NCBI GenBank assembly: GCA_025175895.1
Contig: CM045998.1
Location: 16,787,153-16,851,152 of the forward strand
DNA: 64,000 bases
Reading direction: 5' to 3'
From: Wurfbainia villosa
Taxonomy: Eukaryota; Streptophyta; Magnoliopsida; Zingiberales; Zingiberaceae
In this document: positions 10,937-22,251 of the stretch, in pieces
Numbering within the stretch: position 1 is the first letter of the stretch
Layout: each line of letters begins with the position of its first letter
The notes under the pieces: generated by a model
What the model was told of the DNA's origin: nothing
Database searches by the model: none
The model's input: only the letters and a program-made list of their open reading frames with translations
Position numbers and translations under genes: made by a program

Positions 10937-12416
10937 ATGACACCTGTGCAGACTTGTAGTAGGGGTCGTCCACCGAGGCGACCAACTAGAGTGGCCTTTA
11001 GGGTTTATACTCCCGATTTTAGTTGACTATGCTTTTAATGTATATAATAGGGAATAACCTGTAGTGTGTTGGCTATTGTTCATAGCCGTGGTATGAGTTG
11101 ACCCCAGAAATGACCTGTTAAGTCTGTGAGTCTTGAACCTGTGTCGAAAAGGTGATTTACCTTTGAGAGTCGACTGATACCGAGTCAGAAAATAGGGGTC
11201 AAGTCGTCACATTTTTGTGGAAATTAAAGACAATAGTCTTAGGAATTTTCACTAACGGTACTACTCAGATCATTACCTGTCGAGTAATGGACAAGACAAG
11301 TAGACTATTATTGATGCAGATAGCGGAAGGCTGGGTTACAATGTTTCATAGGGATTTTATCCCTGAGTTATTCGTACTGGGTTGTATAACTTTGAAGGTA
11401 CTTTTGAGTACTTCACTTGGGTTATACAAAGGAAGTAGAGTTAGTTGTATACCATTATCGGGATCAAATCAATATTTGGTGGTAAATACAGAAAATAACC
11501 TTCGGGGAATAAAACATCACTTGATCATGGTTTAGTGATGTTGAAAAAGGGTATTTCCTCGCGTCACTTTCTATGACACATTGTAAGAAATTCTTGAGCT
11601 TCCAGAAAGGGCGATCGGTTAGTAATAGTGTACTGTGCAGAGTCGTGAGACTTGCAGAGGTTACTACCACCTAATAGCTCAAGAAGATGAGTGAATGATT
11701 TAAGCCACCCAGAGTTATTGGCTTATAGTTGGATTAGGATGTCGGGATCTTCTACCAGATCTTGCCGGAAGACGTTGGATTAAGACAGGAGTTTAGAAAT
11801 GACTCCGTACAAGGGTTTAAGAGTTGGAGACCGATAAGAAAATATTGTAGGTCAACTTAATAGAGTCAGAAGTCTCCGACTGTTGGATAAAGGAGCAAGA
11901 TCGGAGTCATAGACTTTGAGCTATTTTTCGATTATAGAAGACCAACCGCAAATCATCAAGATGTTCTCGTGGATATCAGCAAAATCAGAACAAAGACTTC
12001 GAAGGGATTGTGTGCATACAGTGCAGATCACGAAGACATGCGAAGTCAGATTATCTATTGGATCAGTTCATCTGTTGCTATTATAGGCAACCAGTACATT
12101 TGAGGAGCTATACTTTGAAGACTCAGTTGAAGACTATCTGGGAGATTTCGAGAAGGTGATGCACCGTCTGACAGCAGAGATCAACACCGAAGATTGGGTT
12201 ATTTCGTCAGCAGCGATCTACCACCTCAGGCGTGGTTGGAGTTTCGTGATACTTCCCTTCAAGGGAAGTGACTTATGCAGATGTATCAACAGAAGACATC
12301 GTGGAAGACTCATGCAGACAACAACAGTTACCCCCAGATGTGAATTGATTTGTATAGAGGAGAGAGTATACGACGATGGTCGTATCTATTTGGTATTCTA
12401 CAGTTGCAGTTCGTAG
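10937..12416 (+). pseudogene. G1 gag remnant
   Basis: The ATG at 10937 opens a short segment resembling the G2 gag start (M-x-PVQT followed by Arg/Gly-rich residues), which soon runs into stops. Only faint gag similarity can be followed afterwards, for example a short EDW...AAIYHLRR-like stretch near 12190-12230. No zinc knuckle is recognised. The region to 13080 has no other identifiable coding content. Confidence 0.5.
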
Positions 12417-13099
12417 GATTAAGTGATGTGATCAGATGATCTAGCAAGATCCTCAGATCATTCATCGCAGAAATACGACCACTTTGTCACGGACTGTTGG
12501 ATCTGATCTTGTTCTCTTCGAAGAAAGGCGGAGACCTATGGGGAGCCTTTGGATCGGATCGACAGATAATTGATCGTTCAGGGTATTACTTTAGTTTACC
12601 CTCTAGGTTAATATGTTGAGAGATGCTTGTAGTTATAGGTATCTGTATCTAGAACATTCTTAGTTTGGATTAAAAAGGGGTCATTTACATCGACTTGTGG
12701 GTCGGTGGTATCTCTACCGTCAAGTGAGAAGTGGACCAACAATTAAAAAGTCAAGGGAGGCCCTTAGACTTGGATAGACATATCTTTACTGTAGACATAT
12801 CCTTACGGATGGTCAAGTTGTTGAGATTATAGTATGATTATGTCTCTCAGATGTGCATATAATCTGAGAGCATTCGGATATTGTTGTGGATGAACTCCTA
12901 GCCTTGTCGTTGCTTAGGCAAGTGGAGTAGGTGATCGAAATGATTGCGAAAATAGTCCGGTATCGAAGATCACATATCGAGTGATATTTTTGTTGGTATC
13001 AGTATTGTTAAACACTATAAAAGAATTGGAAGAACGTGAGTTGCGATTATAGGAGATGTTGGAGGGGATATTTATCTATCCCAGTATTCCTCCTTGAGA

Positions 13100-13290
13100 A
13101 GGATCCAGAACTCTTTATTGAAAGAGAGATGAACCTTTGAAATTATGCATCGATTATCAATGATGGAATGCGATAGTTGTTGAAAGTGAATATCCTCCGT
13201 TAGAGATAGATGATCTGTTTAGATCAACAAAGGACGCCTATGTATACTCTAAGGTTGATTTACGACTGGAACGTTGATATTGTAGTGACA
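13100..13290 (+). pseudogene. G1 reverse transcriptase remnant
   Basis: Translated in changing frames, this region shows the Ty3/gypsy RT core: LCIDYQ near 13145, DDLF near 13210 and YVYSKVDLR near 13245-13270. These correspond to the LCIDYRQLN and VYSKIDLRSGYHQL segments of G2. Stops and frame changes break it. The catalytic YVDD region cannot be found downstream. Between 13440 and 13570 a GTTGGAGTTGCG...CGGCCAC stretch resembles part of the element's own LTR (9525-9680). Confidence 0.6.
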
Positions 13291-14199
13291 TGGTGTCATA
13301 CAATTATCATTGTCATTGTGATGGTTAATATATATCATCAGCGTAGAGTAAAGGGGATGCAGGTGTGTGGAGACGACAATTTCATACTTGGTATGAATTG
13401 TATGAATTTGATTAAGTTGCTAGACTAATTAACGATTTAGTCGTCACTGGATTTAAGAATCGTGTATCCTGAACACGATTGGATCATTTTGTAGTTGTTG
13501 GAGTTGCGTAACTTGGCCACTGTTGATTGTGATAGTTGGAGTTGCGCACTCGGCCACCGTAGATGGTGGTTTTCCTTGTATGGTTTGGTTAGTTCTATAG
13601 ATGTGGATAGAATGTTTGGTATTACTATACCACGGACTTGTTTGACAAAGGTGATGATGGAAATCATTTAGTCGGAAGCTGGTGAAACCAGTTACAAGAC
13701 CTAGACGGCGATTAACTTTTACACGAGTATTAGTTAATCATTTCAGAGTGGATAAAAGGATGATGTACGCAGATGTGTCATTTCAGGGATCGGAACGAAT
13801 TCCGATGCAGTTGAATGAGACATATCTTATGCTTACGACAGTTAAGAAACTACGAGATAAGTTGTTATACATGTGATGTGGTTTTAACAGATATGATCTC
13901 GTGTAGTAGTGATATGGAGCAGGAATGCTTATGAGATTTTGACTAGCTACTGGGTAGCTACTATTGAGTTGCTGGAACATGAACAGTTGCACAATTTAGC
14001 TATAGTCTCCCATGCACTTACAGAGTGTGTGGTGAAGTGTATCTTGGATGGTTGATGGATTTCTCTTTTGAGAAAATAATTCCCCGTCTCTGATAAGGAT
14101 AGTGGGTTCCGGAGTTGCAGTGTTTAAGGAAGAGTTGCTACATAAAGCACATCATTCGAGATGGACTATATACCTTGGTAGTACTCGGAGGTACTGAGA

Positions 14200-14860
14200 T
14201 TGGAAACGTTTATACTGGTAGAACGGTATAAAGAGAGATATAGCAGATTTTGCTACTCGATGTTTAGTATGCCAGTGGGTGAAGGCTGGACATCAGAAAC
14301 CCACTGGATTGCTCTGAGAAATATCGATTTCTGGAATGGAAGTGGGAGCATATCACTATTGATTTTGTTACGGGATTGCCTAGAACTCATAAAAGACATT
14401 ATGCGATTTGGGTGATCGTGGATCGACTAACCGAATCAACTCACTTTTTGCCTATGCATGGAATGGACTTGTTGGATCATCTGGCAGAGTTGTACTGCCG
14501 AGAAATTATTAGATTATATGGGGTACTTTTGAGTACCATATCTAATAGAGATCCGCGATTTACCTCGCGATTTTGGTAGAGCATGCAGTAGGCTATGGGC
14601 ATAGAGCTTCGACTCAGTACAAAGTTTCATCCGCAGACAGATGGACAGTTTGAGCGTAACATTCAGACTCTGGGAGATCTATTAAGATCTTGTGTCATGG
14701 ATTATGGAGGTAGTTGGAAGGATCACATTCCTTTAGTGGAATTTAACTATGAGGATTGTTATCACTCTCCTCCATTCAGATGAATCCTTTTGAGACCCTA
14801 TACGTTAGACTCTGAAAATCTCCCGTGTTGTGGAAGGAAGTCGGGGAAATGACAGCTATT
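14200..14860 (+). pseudogene. G1 integrase remnant
   Basis: Split frames encode the integrase zinc region (CLVCQWVKAGHQ near 14260-14296), the core with WVIVDRLTESTHFLP (14410-14455), SNRDPRFTSRFW (14544-14579), LSTKFHPQTDGQFERNIQTL (about 14611-14670) and the DYGGSWKDH...LVEF segment. These are standard Ty3/gypsy integrase blocks. A TAG at 14577-14579 and several frameshifts inactivate it. Confidence 0.75.
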
Positions 14861-15099
14861 GGGAGCCACAGAGTATCCAACATGATGCAGAGTTAGTGCG
14901 CGTCATGGGATGATCGTTATAAGAGACACAGGGTCGACAGAAGAGTTATGCAGACCGGAGGTGAAGGCCTTTAGAAATTCTCAGTTGGAGAATAAGTATT
15001 TCTGCATGTTTCACCTTCGAAAGGGGTGAAACGATTTGAGTCGCAAGGAGCGACAGTAGAGGAACAAGACCATCCGACTCGTAAAGGTTGGATGACAGT

Positions 15100-15261
15100 A
15101 TCCGACTAATGAGGAGGCTACATAGGAGCTGGAAGATACTATCCGAGCTCTATATCCTCATTTTTTCACTTGAGGCATGTAGTAGTTCAAGAAATCTCTT
15201 GAGTTGGTTCTCGTATGTTAGTACGAAATTTGGGGACCAAATTTTTATTAGTGGGGGAGAA
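15100..15261 (+). other. G1 pol C terminus remnant and polypurine tract
   Basis: Near 15108-15170 a degraded EEAT-x-ELED...LYPHF segment matches the C-terminal end of chromovirus-type gypsy polyproteins. An AAATTTGGGGACCAAATTT-like self-complementary stretch follows (15230-15248). The purine run AGTGGGGGAGAA (15250-15261) directly precedes the 3' LTR and is the plus-strand primer. Confidence 0.7.
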
Positions 15262-18200
15262 TGTAAAATACCGGAAAAAAATAAATATATGTTAATAATA
15301 AAAAAATATTGGGTAATTAGGAGAATACCCTATGAAATTTTCCAAGAATTTTTAGGAATTTTTCTGGACTCAAATGGAGATTTTTAAGATCCTCTTTTCT
15401 TAGAAGCAGTTAAAGGACTTAACGGGTCTGAAATTCGACCCGTTTATCTGCTAACCCGACCCGTTAACCCGTTACTTTAATTCCTCGCCGTTTTCTCTCC
15501 CGAGCAGCAGCTTTTCTTTATTTCCTTCTCGCGAACGGACTTCTTCACGCGACCTCCTCCTCTCCCACGCGATCTGCTTCCTCGCGATTCCACTACCCTT
15601 GCGTCCCCTTTCTCATCGCAGTCGACCCCTTTTCCCGTCGTTCTTTCTCCTCGAGGCAAACAACGGCGACCGGCCTTGACGGTGGTCACAGATAAAGCCG
15701 GCAGTGGCGTGTGGGAGGAGGTTGCGTTAGCGGCGGCACTGTTACGAACTAGGGTGAGTCTCGACGCATCGAAATAGAGGCTTGTTCTTCTCGATTGAAG
15801 CCGGAGCAAGGTGAGCAGTGCCTTCTTTCCTGATCTCAGATAGATCCCTCTCCAATCGTAGTCTTTTCTTTCGAATTTCTCGGCAACTCTGGTGATAGGG
15901 AAACAGGTGTCTCTGCCGGTGAACAGAGCAAGGGAGAGGGGAAGGTTGTCTGCCAATGGATTTTGGCTGCGAATGGGAGTGTTGGTCGGTTGAGAGGGTT
16001 GTGTGTCTTGGCTATGATGTGTTGTTGAGAATTTCGGCTGTGATTGGAGTTGAGGACGATTGTGAATAGTTGTGAGTGACTGTAAATGGTGGTGATGCTT
16101 TGTTCTTGGCTGTGAAGTTATGTCGACGATGAAGGTGTGGCTGTGAATAGTCGTAAAAGGGGCAGTGAGGTTCTGTAAGTGTAACAATGGGACTGTGGGA
16201 GTTGTGATCAAGGTAAGCTTTGATCTGGTAATGATATGGTTGGAGAATTAATGAATGGTTGGTGATTTGGTTAATCGATCGTTTATCAAGATCGGGTTAG
16301 ATCCTTATTCCTCCGATTTGATTATGTTAGTGTTTGGTTATATGATGTGTTTAGGTCACAGGTAGTTGAATTGAGAAAGAGTTTTCGGACATGATGGTTT
16401 TCAGCACGATCTACATCAGATGGGTTGTTGCCTCCGTGCATTTGAATCGTATAGATCGGTGTTTCCTATGGTGGAACAAGAAGCTGTGGAGTGAGTCTAG
16501 GCAAGGTGAGTTGAGTTTGGATAATTTTTTAATGTATATCACTATCGTTGTGAATAAACTGATCTTGTGATGGATTTGTTGTTAATAGAAGATTAAGTAT
16601 ATGGATGTATACTATGTTATAGTTGAACTAGTATTGACTCAATGATTACTAGTTATGGATGAGTTGTTCATGTTTACAGTGTTGATTTGGATTATTGTGA
16701 ATTGTTAATTGGATCTAGTGGGTATAATTATGGTGATATAGCCGAAGTGATGTAGGAGGTGTGATCGAGACTTTAATTAGTATCGAGACAATTGATTTGT
16801 ATATAATGATCGATATAGGATTCAATTCAATCATTCGATGTGCGATAGAACTTAATTATGTTCTATGTTGTGTGCAAGATGTTGAATCGAGATCAATTCT
16901 TGGACGTGAAGGCAAATTATATTTCGAGATACTCTACATCAACAGGTGGGTAATTCCTACCATGGTCAGGTAGTTTTAATGCATTCAGATTTAGTCATAA
17001 ATATGAGCATGTTAGGTGTTCATATTATCTTGGCCCTGCTCTTATTATCTTACGCTTGAACTTATCGTTGAATGTATTTATGCTCAATTGTTGATATCAC
17101 ATATTCCCTATCATGATTTAGGAGTTATAGAAGTGATATAAATTGGCCTAGATGTTTAGCAGGGGGTAAATGTTAGTACGGGTGATGACCCAATTCATAA
17201 ATTGGCAAGAAGGCCATCCATGGGTAGGTAATGCCCTAAATGTAGGATTTATTTCCAACACCCATATGTTGCGTACTTGTTACCAACGATGTATTGTGTA
17301 ATGGTTAAGTGAAGGGTGATTAGTGTGTCCCTACAGACTGGTGGTCCTAGCTTGGTATGATTAGTCGAGTACGACTCTCTATAGGATAGAGAGTGCGTCG
17401 ATCAGTTGAGTACGACTCTCTATTGGAGAGAGAGTTATGATCAGTCGAGTACGACTCTCTACAGGATAAAGAGTGCGTCGATCAGTTGAGTACGACTTTC
17501 TATTGGATAGAGAGTTATGATCAGTTGAGTACGACTCTCTACAGGATAGAGAGTCCGTCGATCAGTTGAGTACGACTCTCTACAGGATAGAGAGTGTATT
17601 GATCATATGGGTAGGACTCTTTGTGAACAGAGAGTCTGTGGTAGATGGTTGTATGTGTGACAGCATACTCATGTCATTTGTATGCATTCTGACGACATAG
17701 TCTCCCTTGGGGTTGAGAGAGTAGTCAGTCATCTTGCCTCCCAGAGCACTCCCCGGGCTGTAACTGGTGTGAGGGAAGAGCATCTATTGTGTCTCACTCT
17801 ACCACTATAGTTGGTGGTAGTTGGAGTTGCGTGCAGTTGTCCTGGGTGCGTGGTACTCGACCACTCATTGGTAGTGTTAGTTGGAGTGGCCAGCAGCAGA
17901 GACCCCCGTTGTGTAGCAAGCTCTTTACGCTCATATGCTACTTGATCATACTGCCCACTCGGCCACTCTATAGCAATGGTTGGTGTGAGTTGGGACCGTT
18001 GTCATGTCGTGTCACCTAGGCCACACTGGGGTCGTGGTAGCAAGTAGGGGAGAGCAAGCATGACCATGCATGCTGCATTGCCGTATCTGATGGCACTTTG
18101 CATATTACCATATATATATACATATATGTATGTATATATATATATATGGATGGTTGAGATTAATATATATATAGATTCAATCTATATATATATACTTATT

Positions 18201-19017
18201 GTGATGTTGTATTTGTTTGTATTATGCTTGTTGCACTTGTTTGTACATCATATTCATGCATGCTTCTTGCATTTATTATACGGTTGTGTCGGATATTTGT
18301 ATATGTGTTGGACAGACCATTAGGTACCTTGATCGGTAGTATGGTGAGTTGGTATTACTTTTCCTATCATATATATGTTGGATATATGCTCAGGTTGGAT
18401 CAGAGTAGCGTAGCAGACTTCAGGTATGTCTGCATTTTACGTTGTTCATTTGGTTAGACGGTATATGCTTGTATTTATATACTATGTTGATATACCTATT
18501 GTACCTCTAGATTATGTTGTTGAAAATACATGTGATATGACATATATACATGTTTTTCTATTACCTGCTGAGTTTTACTCACCACCACCATAGACCCTGG
18601 GTTTTTCTGTCGCCCAGGTAATAGGTAGAAGTCTTCGTGACGGCTTGGAGCATCGCTGGCTGACATTTCATCTCACCTCCGAGGCTCCCTTGTTTGTTTT
18701 GGGCGTTCCGTCCATTGTGTATTGTATTTTGGAGTTTTCGTGATGTACATGTTGTATATTCAGATTTTGTCGAGGTTCCGTGTTGTTGTGATGTGTTAGT
18801 CATACCGGTATGCATGTGTGGGATTGATATTGTTGTGTTTTATGTTTCTGCTGTGTATTTGTTGTAATTAGTTGTTATGTTGTTGTAGTTGTTTTCATAT
18901 TTATATGTTATGTTGTTATTGTGGCCTACGGGCCTTGTATTAACCCGAAATATTGCCACGTACAAGGGAGATGTCGTCCGTTTGATTTTCGGCTCGTCAT
19001 GCTCTCGGGGCGTGACA
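15262..19017 (+). repeat. G1 3' LTR
   Basis: It begins TGTAAAATACC and ends CGTGACA, followed by the target duplication ATAAG. It differs from the 5' LTR mainly by two fewer minisatellite units (about 80 bp) and small indels around 15700-15780. The minus-strand open frame 15477-16211 is not kept in the 5' LTR copy, so it is not evidence of a gene. Confidence 0.95.
17359..17600 (+). repeat. Hairpin minisatellite in G1 3' LTR, 6 units
   Basis: It has the same 39-41 bp unit as in the 5' LTR. The array is 242 bp here against 322 bp there, exactly one long-plus-short pair fewer. LTRs are identical when an element inserts, so the difference arose afterwards by gain or loss of a dimer. Confidence 0.9.
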
Positions 19018-20379
19018 ATAAGGATGTCAAGGAGCTTTGGAGCAAATTGGCAACATTTCACGAAAATCTCTCACCAACACACGATAAAGAGGAATCAAAG
19101 GAAGAATGCTCGTCCTCTCAAGGTCTTGGAGGTTCGAAAGTTGAGAGATGCTCAACATCTGAGGAAGAAGAGGTCTTCAAAGTCTCCACCTCGGGGATTG
19201 AGGGGGAGAGTACACAATCAACACCGGAGCAAGAGGAACCCTCTACATCTGGGGATAAGGCCAATGAAGAACAAGTTCAAGTTTCCCCTATAGGTAACTC
19301 AAGCATAGTCATTAGAAATAAAAATCTCATAACATGCTTTGAGTGTAGGGAAATAAGGCATTATAAGAGCAAATGCCCAAAAAGAGTCAAAAAGACGACT
19401 CAAGTGTCAAAGGCCAAGATGAAGCTCAAGGAGATCGGAGCCCCGATACGAAAAGGCAAGGACCATATAGTGTACTTCAAATGCAATCAAAAAGGCCACT
19501 ACCATAGCCAATGTCCGAGGGGGAGGCATCCTAGGAAGGACAAAGGAGAGAGTTCATATGTAGGGGGAGATAAGGTGAACCCTAAGGTATATTTTAATAA
19601 TGCTCTTCCTTTATGTCATGATAAAAGACATGTTAGTAATAAGCTTTATTGTCTAAATGCTAGATATCACGAAAGTAAGCCTAAGGACCAATTTAGAAAC
19701 AAATATTTTTGTTTAGGGGCCAAGCATTATAATCTTAGAGTTAAGGACAAATCAACATCTAAGGAGAACTCTAGAGATAACCATGATAAGAACAAATTAG
19801 CCATTAACCCGAAGAAGGGTAGGCATATGCCTAGAAGAAAGAAATATGATGAAAAATCAAAATTGGATAAGTTAGAGGTGGAAAATCAAGTTTTGAGATC
19901 AAAACTTGATAAAATGTAAAAGGCCCTTTTATAGGATGGAAAATATAATAGAGTCTAATGGACAAGGTTTAAATGACAATAGGCAAGGTGTATCTATGGA
20001 CAAGAAAGGTTTGGGTCACAAGCCTAAGTCTAAGGTAGATAAGCCTACCTACCATAATGTTCCATATAGTTATGATACTAGCCCTAGATCTAGGAGTGTT
20101 AAGGTTATAAGGGAAGTTATCCCTAGAGTTAACTTTGACAAGAGTCAAGTGACTAAGATTTCAAAGAAACCTAGGAAAGTCACCAAAAATGTTACAAGGG
20201 AAGATATCCCTAGGGTTAACCTTAATAAGACCACAATGGCTAAGGCTTCCAATAAGCCTAGGAGAGTTATTAAAAATGTACTAAGGGAGGTTATCCTTAG
20301 TGAGTACATTGTAAACCCAAAGAGCTCAAATATATATTGGGTTCCTAGAAGTGTGATTCCTTCAGCTAGATGGGTATAG
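19018..20379 (+). pseudogene. A1 gag, C-terminal part
   Basis: Gag resumes after the ATAAG duplication with DVKELWSKL, followed by Ser/Glu-rich repeats. The first knuckle is intact in cysteines (CFECREIRHYKSKC, about 19335-19376). In the second the first Cys is Tyr (YFKCNQKGHYHSQC). A coiled-coil-like stretch (LEVENQVLRSKLDK) ends at a TAA at 19917-19919. The Arg/Lys-rich C-terminal part continues in another frame to 20379, ending near a YWVPRSV motif. One frameshift plus the N-terminal stop and the G1 insertion make it non-functional. Confidence 0.8.
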
Positions 20380-22147
20380 GGTGTGTCAACTTATAATAAA
20401 AAAATAGTTAACCTAACCATAGTGGAGTTGACACTGTAGAGCATTTTTTAGGTAGTGATACTTTGAAAATGAAATTAGAATTTAGATCGTAATAGATTTT
20501 AGGATGTGCCAATTAGAATAATGAAGTTTGAAAAATTGATCATAATTGACACAAATAGGTTAGAATAAAAAATATGCCAAGTTGGGTTTTTGGCACACTT
20601 GAGGGAGTTGGGTCATTATGGAAAATTTGATATAATCATAGTAAATGACAATTAGATTTAAAACTTAGGTATTCTTATATCTTTGTATTTTATATATTTG
20701 CCATGTCTTGAATGCCATAATCCATGTCATGACATCATATTCCATATGATTATTTGAAATGTCATGATAGTACTTAGATTGATTATTTTCATGTTAATAC
20801 TTAGGTTATGTTCATTATGTCATGACATCATGGATCATTGGTAAATACTTTTAATTTATGCAAATCATTTATTCCATGATCATAATTCATGCATTAAAGT
20901 TATCAATTTGAACTTTAAGGACAAATGACATAATTTGATATCTTAGATAAAGGAATCAAATGGATATGCCTAGGTAATAATGCATGAACCCTTAGGTTAG
21001 GAAAAAATCAAACTCACATCTCATAAACACTATAAGATGACATGTGTGTATTGAAACACCCTATACACATGTGAGATGTTAGGAAATTGAGTTATGTTCA
21101 ATGTGCTTATATAGTACATCAAAATAAACTTAAACTCTTTCAATCATATACACAAATAATGAAGAAAGCTAATGTATAAGTCATGTACACTTAGCCCATA
21201 GACCATGATTAAAATTAAAGTTTTGAAAATAATTTTAAAATCATTTTAGAAAACTTTAGTGAAGTCTATCTTTTGATAGCAATCACCATTAAGAATGTTG
21301 ATACAAGTTAGGCAAAAACATTAAAGTTTGTAATGGTTTTGAACTTTGTATCAGTCTTTCAAATTAATGAGTATTTTAATATAAAACTATTTTTGACCCA
21401 TACTACTTAGCATAAGTAATATACGTATGAAGTTTCATGATTTTTTTGAAAATCATATACTTACTTATGATTTTTTTAAATTTCGTTTGAAAAGCCTGAT
21501 TTCTGAAAATCAAACAACAGTCGACTGTTGTAGGAAGCCAATCGACTGGTGGTTGTTTCAGTTGATTGGTCATTAACGTAGTCGATTGATGATGCTGATT
21601 TTGGCTAAACAAGGGTTATTTTACTATTTATCAACACCCCTAAGTACCCTAACCACTCCTAACCCTATGATATACTTAGAGAAGCATTGGAAGAGTGATA
21701 TTTTCATTGAAAATGAATAGGAGAGTTAATTAGGGATCAAATTTTAAGAGATGTTAAAGTTCAAGTTTGAACTTTTACCCTTATTTTTTATTTTTTTTTC
21801 GATTTCCTATAGGCTTAAGAACTCTCCAAGGACATTGTTGGTGCAATGGTCAAGGAGGAGCAAGCCTTGGGGGGGGGGGGGGGGGTTTGTCCATCAAGGG
21901 ATGATGGATGAAGGTTAAAAAGGGGAAGATTGAAGAATTGCCTTTCCTTCTAATGAAGGCATTTATGATGAGTCTTGGACAAAGGGAGAGAATGAAGGAT
22001 CTTATTGGAAGATGAGATGGAAAACTTTGGTAGCCTTTTTAATGTATACTAAAGGGGGAGAAATGAAGGGTTTAAGTTAGGAAACCTTCATTATGCCATG
22101 GCATAAGAAGAGTTGAGTTGGGCTTATGGATTAGCCTAACTTAAAGG
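20380..22147 (+). other. A1 spacer between gag and 3' LTR, non-coding
   Basis: This 1.8-kb AT-rich stretch has no open frame resembling pol. Blocks recur in the A3 and A4 spacers: a GTGCCAA/TTGGCACACTT pair, the CATGACATCAT cluster, ACACCCTA...CATGTGAGATG, and TCTATCTTTTGATAG (an imperfect hairpin). Near 21515-21590 there are CAGTCGACTG-type motifs. A run of 17 G (21869-21885) stands where A3 has five. Confidence 0.7.
21869..21885 (+). repeat. Poly-G run
   Basis: Seventeen consecutive G follow CAAGCCTT. The homologous A3 sequence near 49315 reads CAAGCCTTAGGGGGAG. The run is either a real homopolymer expansion or a length error in the assembly. Confidence 0.9.
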
Positions 22148-22251
22148 TATTGTCAAATATCAAAAAGGGGAGATTGCTGGTGCAATTGGCCTCGAGTCAT
22201 GATTGACCAAGCTCGAGTGGGACTCGAGTAGTGTTTTGATGTTTGACAATA
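22148..22251 (+). other. Inverted repeat bracketing A1 polypurine tract/LTR junction
   Basis: The left arm 22148-22165 (TATTGTCAAATATCAAAA) and right arm 22234-22251 (TTTTGATGTTTGACAATA) pair along 18 bases with a single T-G wobble. The 68-base loop holds the purine tract AAAGGGGAGA and the first 59 bases of the LTR. The equivalent A3 arms pair equally well with different sequence. Confidence 0.7.

Larger units (their letters stand above)
6851..19017 (+). mobile_element. Ty3/gypsy retrotransposon G1, complete but non-coding
   Basis: The element has a 5' LTR (3869 bp), Met primer-binding site, 4.5-kb internal region, polypurine tract and 3' LTR (3756 bp), flanked by ATAAG. RT-before-integrase order, the C-terminal EEAT...LYPHF-like segment, and LTRs near 4 kb suit the Tekay/Del chromovirus group, by inference. 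The two LTRs look nearly identical by eye apart from indels, whereas the internal reading frames are full of stops and frameshifts. It probably moved using proteins from relatives. Confidence 0.92.

Noticed and set aside
15477..16211. 244-codon minus-strand open frame
   Set aside because: It lies in the G1 3' LTR. The same region of the 5' LTR (7066-7820) keeps only a shorter broken frame, and the translation is low-complexity.
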